Of a stretch of 64,000 nucleotides of DNA, positions 59,634 through 64,000 are shown piece after piece. This DNA is from Gp6-AA40 sp963742105 (GTDB lineage Bacteria; Acidobacteriota; Vicinamibacteria; Vicinamibacterales; UBA2999). Made by a program: the position numbers and the translations under genes. The stretch is taken from the NCBI GenBank assembly GCA_963742105.1, contig CAVUKN010000007.1, positions 1,426,001-1,490,000 of the forward strand. The letters run 5' to 3'. The notes below the pieces were generated by a model. It had not been told where the DNA came from, did no database searches, and saw nothing but the letters and a program-made list of their open reading frames with translations. The first letter of the stretch is position 1; each line of letters starts with the position of its first letter.

Positions 59634-61108
59634 GGCTCGCGGTCGTCCGTCGAGAAGCCGAGCCTCGAAACGGCGGTGTCGTCGGGAGCCTGCAATGGAA
59701 GCTGCGGGAGTTGCTCACCGCTGGCGCCGACCACCGGATCGATAAACTGCCGGTAGGCGTCTTCGTAACCCAGCTGACCCAGTTCGATCAGCGTATCGTG
59801 CCGATCGGACGCGGGATCGTACGCGCCGGCAAAGTCGAACGGCCCAATCGCATTGTGCGACGGACCGATTCGGTAGACACCGTCGAACCGCAGTCTCGCC
59901 ATCGCCAGGGCATCGCGCAGTGCCGTGGCCTCGGTGGCAACGGTCACGTCTCCGAGACGGCTGCGCACGTCGAGGCGGGGCGGCGATAGCCGGTGCGGCC
60001 CTTCGGACGTGGATGCCCCGCTCACGACAATCACCTGGGTGACGCCCGCGGCCGCCACCTCTTCGAGCAGGCGGTTGACCAGCCCGGAGCGGTCGCACAA
60101 TCGATGTGTCTCACCGCGCCAGTAGCTGTCGTTCGAAAACCTGACCAACGTCGGATCGCAGGCAAAGGGCGGCGTCAACGCGGCTTGAATCACGTCGAAG
60201 GCGTGATCCCGGCCGGCACCCGTCAGGTCCAGCACTTCGCCGCGACGATCCGCCCCCGGCTGCATGGCGGCGAACTCTTCGGCAAACGGAGCCCGCAGCA
60301 GCGCCGCGACGACATCCCGACGAGCGTCCAGGTCACTGGCGACGACGATCAGCTCCCGAAAGCCGGGCTGTCCCAGGTTCTCACCGAGCACCTCGGCGTA
60401 TCGGCGACCGAGCACCGCATTCGAGGGAGTCGCCGGCGACGCGGCGCCTCGAATCAGCTGCCAGATCGCCGAGGCGAACAATTCGCGTGCATCGGCGGTA
60501 TCGAACGGGGCGGCCAGAAGTCGCCACCACCAGCCGCCTTCCGCGCGTCGTCGCAGCGGCGCCCGCCACTGCGCGACGAATACGCCGGCGGCGCAGACGC
60601 CCACGAGCATCGCCAGGATCACCATGGCCAGTCGCGGTACGATCGTCGGCAGATTCTGGTCGGCGAACAGCGCGTCGAGCGTCGACGAGTACGCGCCGGT
60701 GAGCGATTGCCCTGCCCCAATCCCCAGCAGCGTGAGCAGGAAGCCGATCAGGAAGATCAGCATCCCGACCAGAATGACGAAGAGCGGGATCAGCAGGACC
60801 AACGCCAGGATGGCCGCGGTCCAGCCCGCGGCTCGCAGCAGCGGCTTCCAGCCGTACAGCAGGAGGATCGACTTGGACCGCCAGATGGCGGTGTCGTCCC
60901 ACAGCCGGGAGCCGCCGTCGATCGCCGCCAGCGCCGCACTCGCAGCGCCGACTCCCTGTCCGGCGACGACGTCAATCTTGACGCCGGCTTCCGACAACGC
61001 GCGCAGCACGCCGGCATGGTAGGCGCCGTGCGCGCCGGTGCCGCAGAGGACGAGGGCGGTCCGCCGGTCAGGCGAGTATGAGAAGACCGGCGTCCCTTGC
61101 TCCTCCAC
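59630..61108 (-). CDS. Patatin-like protein with inserted membrane helices and altered nucleophile motif
   Basis: 492 residues from GTG 61108. 'RTALVLCGTGAHGAYHAGVL' is the patatin oxyanion-hole start and 'KIDVVAGQGVGAASAALAAI' is where the nucleophile GxSxG should be; here it reads GQGVG, so the catalytic Ser is absent. Residues about 85-185 contain three hydrophobic segments ('GWTAAILALVLLIPLFVILV', 'GMLIFLIGFLLTLLGIGAGQ', 'VILAMLVGVCAAGVFVAQWR') not found in ordinary patatins. The C-terminal part contains 'IQAALTPPFACDPTLVRFSN' and 'RLDVRSRLGDVTVATEATAL'. Probably a non-hydrolytic relative; the frame is intact, so the lost Ser is unlikely to be a sequence error. Confidence 0.8.
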   Translation of the reverse strand: MEEQGTPVFSYSPDRRTALVLCGTGAHGAYHAGVLRALSEAGVKIDVVAGQGVGAASAALAAIDGGSRLWDDTAIWRSKSILLLYGWKPLLRAAGWTAAILALVLLIPLFVILVGMLIFLIGFLLTLLGIGAGQSLTGAYSSTLDALFADQNLPTIVPRLAMVILAMLVGVCAAGVFVAQWRAPLRRRAEGGWWWRLLAAPFDTADARELFASAIWQLIRGAASPATPSNAVLGRRYAEVLGENLGQPGFRELIVVASDLDARRDVVAALLRAPFAEEFAAMQPGADRRGEVLDLTGAGRDHAFDVIQAALTPPFACDPTLVRFSNDSYWRGETHRLCDRSGLVNRLLEEVAAAGVTQVIVVSGASTSEGPHRLSPPRLDVRSRLGDVTVATEATALRDALAMARLRFDGVYRIGPSHNAIGPFDFAGAYDPASDRHDTLIELGQLGYEDAYRQFIDPVVGASGEQLPQLPLQAPDDTAVSRLGFSTDDREP

Positions 61109-61124
61109 GAGTCAGTGTCCGCCT

Positions 61125-61595
61125 TTACTCGGTGTCGTCGTGGATGGTGATGACCTTGACGATTTCGAACGAGCGCGTCCCGTTCGGCGTAGTGACGGTG
61201 ATGTCGTCGCCCTCTTCCTTGTTGAGGATGGCGCGGCCGATCGGAGAGGACGTCGAGATCTGTCCCTTGGTCGCATCGGCTTCTTCCGGCATGACCAGCT
61301 GGTACACGATCGTGTCCCCGGACTCCGCACGCAGGTGCACCGTCGAGCCGAACCCGGCACGGTCGGTGGGAATGCGATCGAGGTTGATCATCGAGATTTC
61401 GCCGACCCGCTTCTTGAGCATGGCGATGCGCGCGTTGACGATTTCCTGACGCTCCTTGGCGGCCTTGTACTCTGCGTTTTCGCGCAGGTCCCCGAGCTCG
61501 CGCGCGCGCTGAATCTCCTTCGGGAGCTCGATCTTCAGTTCGCGCTCCAGCGTGGCGATTTCCTCGTTGAACCGCTTGAGAATCCGGTCTTTCAT
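61125..61595 (-). CDS. greA: Transcription elongation factor GreA
   Basis: 156 residues. Rescues backtracked RNA polymerase. The N-terminal coiled coil carries the acidic tip: 'IQRARELGDLRENAEYKAAK' with GDLRENAEY. The C-terminal domain has 'GSTVHLRAESGDTIVYQLVM', 'GQISTSSPIGRAILNKEEGD' (SPxGxALxGxxxGD) and 'TPNGTRSFEIVKVI'. Full length and intact. Starts 73 bases from the divergent TrmH-family gene. Confidence 0.96.
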   Translation of the reverse strand: MKDRILKRFNEEIATLERELKIELPKEIQRARELGDLRENAEYKAAKERQEIVNARIAMLKKRVGEISMINLDRIPTDRAGFGSTVHLRAESGDTIVYQLVMPEEADATKGQISTSSPIGRAILNKEEGDDITVTTPNGTRSFEIVKVITIHDDTE

Positions 61596-61668
61596 TGATT
61601 TTCAGACTTTAGCATACGATCGACGGCGCGCCCTGGCGGCCTGCTCCGCCCGCCGCCCCGCAGCCCTG

Positions 61669-62478
61669 ATGAAGACAATCGTGAGTCGTCAGAATCCGAT
61701 TGTTCGCGCCTGCCGCGACCTGGCGGATCGGCCCGACACCACCGGCAACCGGCTGCTGCTGGATGGTGCGCATCTCGTTCGCGAAGCGGCCGACGCGGGC
61801 CTGGACTACGAGGTGGTCTGCGTGGCGGCCTCGCATGTGGAGCGCCGAACCGAAGCAGGAGCCCTGGCGCTGGCTCTCGACGATCGACAGGTCAATGTCG
61901 CGGTCATGCCGGACAACCTGTTCGCCGCCGTCAGCCCCGTACGTACGCCGTCGGGCATCGCCGCCATCGTGCGGCGGCGAGCACCGTCACCGCATGTAGC
62001 CGATATCTTCCGAAGCCCGACGGCGCTGGCGCTCGTGGGAGTGGACATTCAGGAGCCCGGTAACGTCGGCGCGCTGCTCCGGGTGACCGAAGCGACCGGC
62101 GGCTGCGGAGTATTGCTGACCGGCCAGTCGGCGACGCCGTTCTCGTGGAAAGCGCTGCGCGGCAGCATGGGCAGTGGACTGCGACTCCCCGCCGTGCAGG
62201 AGCCGTCGGTGGTCAGCATGTTCGACATGTTGCGGGCACAGCAGGTGCGCACCGTGGCGGCAGTGGCCCGCGGCGGTCCTGCGCCGGACGCCGTCTCCTG
62301 GTCCGGCCGCGTTGCCGTGGTCGTTGGCGGCGAGGGCCCCGGATTGAGCGAGGAGATCGTCGGCCGGTGCGATCAGCTGGTCACGATTCCGATGGCGCCG
62401 CCAGTGGAGTCGCTGAACGTTGCGGTGGCGGCCGCGATCCTGCTGTACTCCGCGCATCGGCAGCGCGAATCACGGTAG
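61669..62478 (+). CDS. TrmH/SpoU-family RNA 2'-O-methyltransferase
   Basis: 269 residues from ATG 61669. The N-terminal substrate-binding domain ('NRLLLDGAHLVREAADAGLD') precedes the SPOUT knot motifs 'ALVGVDIQEPGNVGALLRVT' (motif 1 with the Arg/Asn), 'RVAVVVGGEGPGLSEEIVGR' (motif 2) and 'IPMAPPVESLNVAVAAAILL' (motif 3). Resembles RlmB/TsnR-type 23S rRNA ribose methyltransferases; the target nucleotide cannot be read from the sequence. Confidence 0.92.
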   Translation: MKTIVSRQNPIVRACRDLADRPDTTGNRLLLDGAHLVREAADAGLDYEVVCVAASHVERRTEAGALALALDDRQVNVAVMPDNLFAAVSPVRTPSGIAAIVRRRAPSPHVADIFRSPTALALVGVDIQEPGNVGALLRVTEATGGCGVLLTGQSATPFSWKALRGSMGSGLRLPAVQEPSVVSMFDMLRAQQVRTVAAVARGGPAPDAVSWSGRVAVVVGGEGPGLSEEIVGRCDQLVTIPMAPPVESLNVAVAAAILLYSAHRQRESR

Positions 62479-62484
62479 AGGCGG

Positions 62485-62545
62485 ATGTAGGGCGGGGCTT
62501 CAGCCCCGTCGGATGCAACGTAGGGCGGGGCTTCAGCCCCGCAGA
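62485..62545. repeat. Two tandem copies of a GC-rich palindrome (site C)
   Basis: GTAGGGCGGGGCTTCAGCCC occurs twice, at about 62,488 and 62,521. Each continues as CCG and folds GGGGC-TTCA-GCCCC. They fill the gap between the TrmH-family gene and rarA. These are the best-preserved copies of the family in the window. Confidence 0.85.
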
Positions 62546-62550
62546 CAACG

Positions 62551-63948
62551 ATGAGCGGCAACCTGTTCGACGAACACAGCGATCGCCCAGACGCCGGTGC
62601 GTTTGCTGGCCCGGACTCATCCTCAGGGGGACGCGGCGCCAGGACTGGCACGCCGCTCGCCGAGCGCATGCGTCCCCTCACGCTCGACGAGCTCGTGGGT
62701 CAGGACGACATCCTGGCACCGGGCAGGCCACTGCGGGAGGCGATCCAACGCGATCTTCTTCAATCGATCATCTTCTGGGGACCGCCGGGGACCGGAAAGA
62801 CGACGCTAGCGCGGATCATCGCCGAGATGACGCAGGCATACTTCGTTGCGTTCAGCGCGGTGCTGGCAGGCATCAAGGAAATCAAGGACGTCATGGCCGC
62901 GGCCGAACTCAGACGGCGGACCAGCGGACGCCGGACGATCGTCTTCGTCGACGAGATTCATCGATTCAACAAGGCGCAGCAGGACGCGTTCCTGCCTCGG
63001 GTGGAAGCGGGCGACATCGTGCTCATTGGCGCGACGACGGAGAACCCGTCGTTCGAGGTCAACGCCGCGTTGCTGTCGCGGTCCAAGGTCTTCGTGCTCA
63101 AGGGTCTCGATGCGGCAGCGATCGAGACGATCCTGAGGCGCGCACTGGCGGATCGCGAGCGAGGCCTGGGGGCACTCGATGTGAACGTGACCGAGGCGGC
63201 GCTTGCGGCCATTGCCCGCTATGCGAACGGCGACGCGCGCTCCGCGCTCAACCTGCTCGAGTTCTCTGCCGCCGCCGCACCGATGGATCCGAACACGTGT
63301 GTACGGCAACTGGACCTTCCCCAACTCGAGCACCTGATCCAGCGCCGTGCGCTGCTCTACGACAAGTCAGGCGAGGAGCATTACAACCTCATCTCGGCGC
63401 TGCACAAATCGATGCGCAACAGCGATCCGGACGCCGCGGTGTACTGGGTTGCGCGCATGCTCGAGGCAGGTGAAGATCCGCTCTACATCGCCCGACGGCT
63501 GGTCCGCTTCGCCTCGGAAGACGTGGGCAATGCCGACCCGCAAGCACTCGTCGTCGCCGTCGCGGCGAAGGATGCGGTGAACTTCATCGGCATGCCTGAA
63601 GGGAACACCGCGCTGGCGCAGGCGGTCATCTATCTGGCGACGGCTCCGAAGAGCAACGCCGTCTACGCTGCCTACAATGCCGCGGCCGCGGACGCACACA
63701 CGCAGGCTGCCGACCCGGTGCCGCTGCACCTCCGCAATGCGCCGACGAAGCTCATGAAGCAACTCGATTACGGCAAGGGCTACCAGTACGCCCATGAAGA
63801 ACCGGACGCGATTGCCGCGATGGACTGCCTGCCCGAGTCCTTACGGGATCGGCAGTACTACCGGCCGACCGGGCGCGGCTTCGAAAAGGAGATCAAGCGC
63901 CGGTTGGACGGGTGGGAGGAAATGAAAAAGGCCCGAAACGGAAAGTGA
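62551..63948 (+). CDS. rarA: Replication-associated recombination protein A (AAA+ ATPase)
   Basis: 465 residues from ATG 62551. 'PLAERMRPLTLDELVGQDDI', 'SIIFWGPPGTGKTTLARIIA' (Walker A), 'RRTIVFVDEIHRFNKAQQDA' (Walker B plus the RarA-specific HRFNK), 'IVLIGATTENPSFEVNAALL' (sensor 1 and Arg finger region), 'RYANGDARSALNLLEFSA' (sensor 2) and 'YNLISALHKSMRNSDPDAAV' with 'PLYIARRLVRFASEDVGNAD' (tetramerisation domain) identify RarA/MgsA. It acts at stalled replication forks. Last complete gene; nothing recognisable in the final 52 bases. Confidence 0.96.
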   Translation: MSGNLFDEHSDRPDAGAFAGPDSSSGGRGARTGTPLAERMRPLTLDELVGQDDILAPGRPLREAIQRDLLQSIIFWGPPGTGKTTLARIIAEMTQAYFVAFSAVLAGIKEIKDVMAAAELRRRTSGRRTIVFVDEIHRFNKAQQDAFLPRVEAGDIVLIGATTENPSFEVNAALLSRSKVFVLKGLDAAAIETILRRALADRERGLGALDVNVTEAALAAIARYANGDARSALNLLEFSAAAAPMDPNTCVRQLDLPQLEHLIQRRALLYDKSGEEHYNLISALHKSMRNSDPDAAVYWVARMLEAGEDPLYIARRLVRFASEDVGNADPQALVVAVAAKDAVNFIGMPEGNTALAQAVIYLATAPKSNAVYAAYNAAAADAHTQAADPVPLHLRNAPTKLMKQLDYGKGYQYAHEEPDAIAAMDCLPESLRDRQYYRPTGRGFEKEIKRRLDGWEEMKKARNGK

Positions 63949-64000
63949 CCTTCTGACCGCGAAGCTGGAACTGCTATTCCGTGTCGGTCGCCTCGGCGGG

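Noticed and set aside
63949..64000. Possible gene fragment after rarA
   Set aside because: Only 52 bases remain; nothing can be supported.

Overview
This is a high-GC bacterial chromosome segment. It most likely comes from an Acidobacteriota member of the Vicinamibacterales type. The evidence is a VWA protein of the acidobacterial TIGR03436 kind, long-form ArgG, several secreted proteins of the 'GxWKLNxEKS' or 'VVAEE' style common in that phylum, and dispersed GGGGCTTCAGCCCC palindromes. This placement is inference from gene content, not a phylogeny. No phage, integrase, transposase or CRISPR array was seen.

Layout. Bases 1-14,187 (minus strand) hold an exopolysaccharide/O-antigen cluster. 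In transcription order it encodes a small CpsD-leader-like protein, a DegT aminotransferase, an initiating sugar transferase, a Wzc-like chain-length/tyrosine kinase protein, Wza, a CapD/FlaA1-type dehydratase, a WecB epimerase, Wzm/Wzt ABC exporter subunits, a GT4 glycosyltransferase, a second DegT aminotransferase and a Gfo/Idh oxidoreductase cut by the window edge. Bases 14,587-25,535 hold a second glycoconjugate block: a decaprenyl-phosphate phosphoribosyltransferase-like UbiA, two methyltransferases, two GT-C (GT39-like) membrane proteins, an HAD phosphatase, a YdcF protein and a sigma-54 enhancer-binding regulator. A near-consensus sigma-54 promoter lies upstream of the second GT-C gene.

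Bases 25,635-36,536 are mainly housekeeping: aroC-def-fmt-rsmB-PASTA protein-rpe-thioesterase in one tightly overlapping operon, then bamD, a secreted protein, pgsA, a sugar-nucleotide pyrophosphorylase and a phosphomannomutase. tRNA-Gly(CCC) follows. Bases 36,929-46,171 hold membrane proteins (AI-2E, BrkB), an outer-membrane protein and a nucleoside-salvage group (deoC, rpiB, hpt, a secreted deaminase-like amidohydrolase, upp), ending at tRNA-Val(CAC). DeoC and RpiB carry N-terminal extensions like those of sugar-phosphate-utilising bacterial microcompartments, but no shell gene is present here. Bases 46,846-64,000 hold an Mla lipid-transport operon (mlaE-mlaF-mlaD) with small membrane-anchored proteins, uvrB, a VWA protein, a DHH phosphoesterase, an SGNH hydrolase, argG, two GNAT acetyltransferases, a degenerate patatin, greA, a TrmH-family methyltransferase and rarA.

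Two structural themes stand out. (1) Two zones (about 1-11.9 kb and 43.5-57.6 kb) are full of single-base frameshifts, mostly one extra G or C, in genes that are otherwise well conserved. The rest of the window is clean, so I treat these as sequence errors and annotate the genes across the breaks. (2) Five intergenic spots carry inverted pairs of degenerate 7-, 8- or 9-mer tandem repeats that should fold into long hairpins, and three others carry short GC-rich palindromes.
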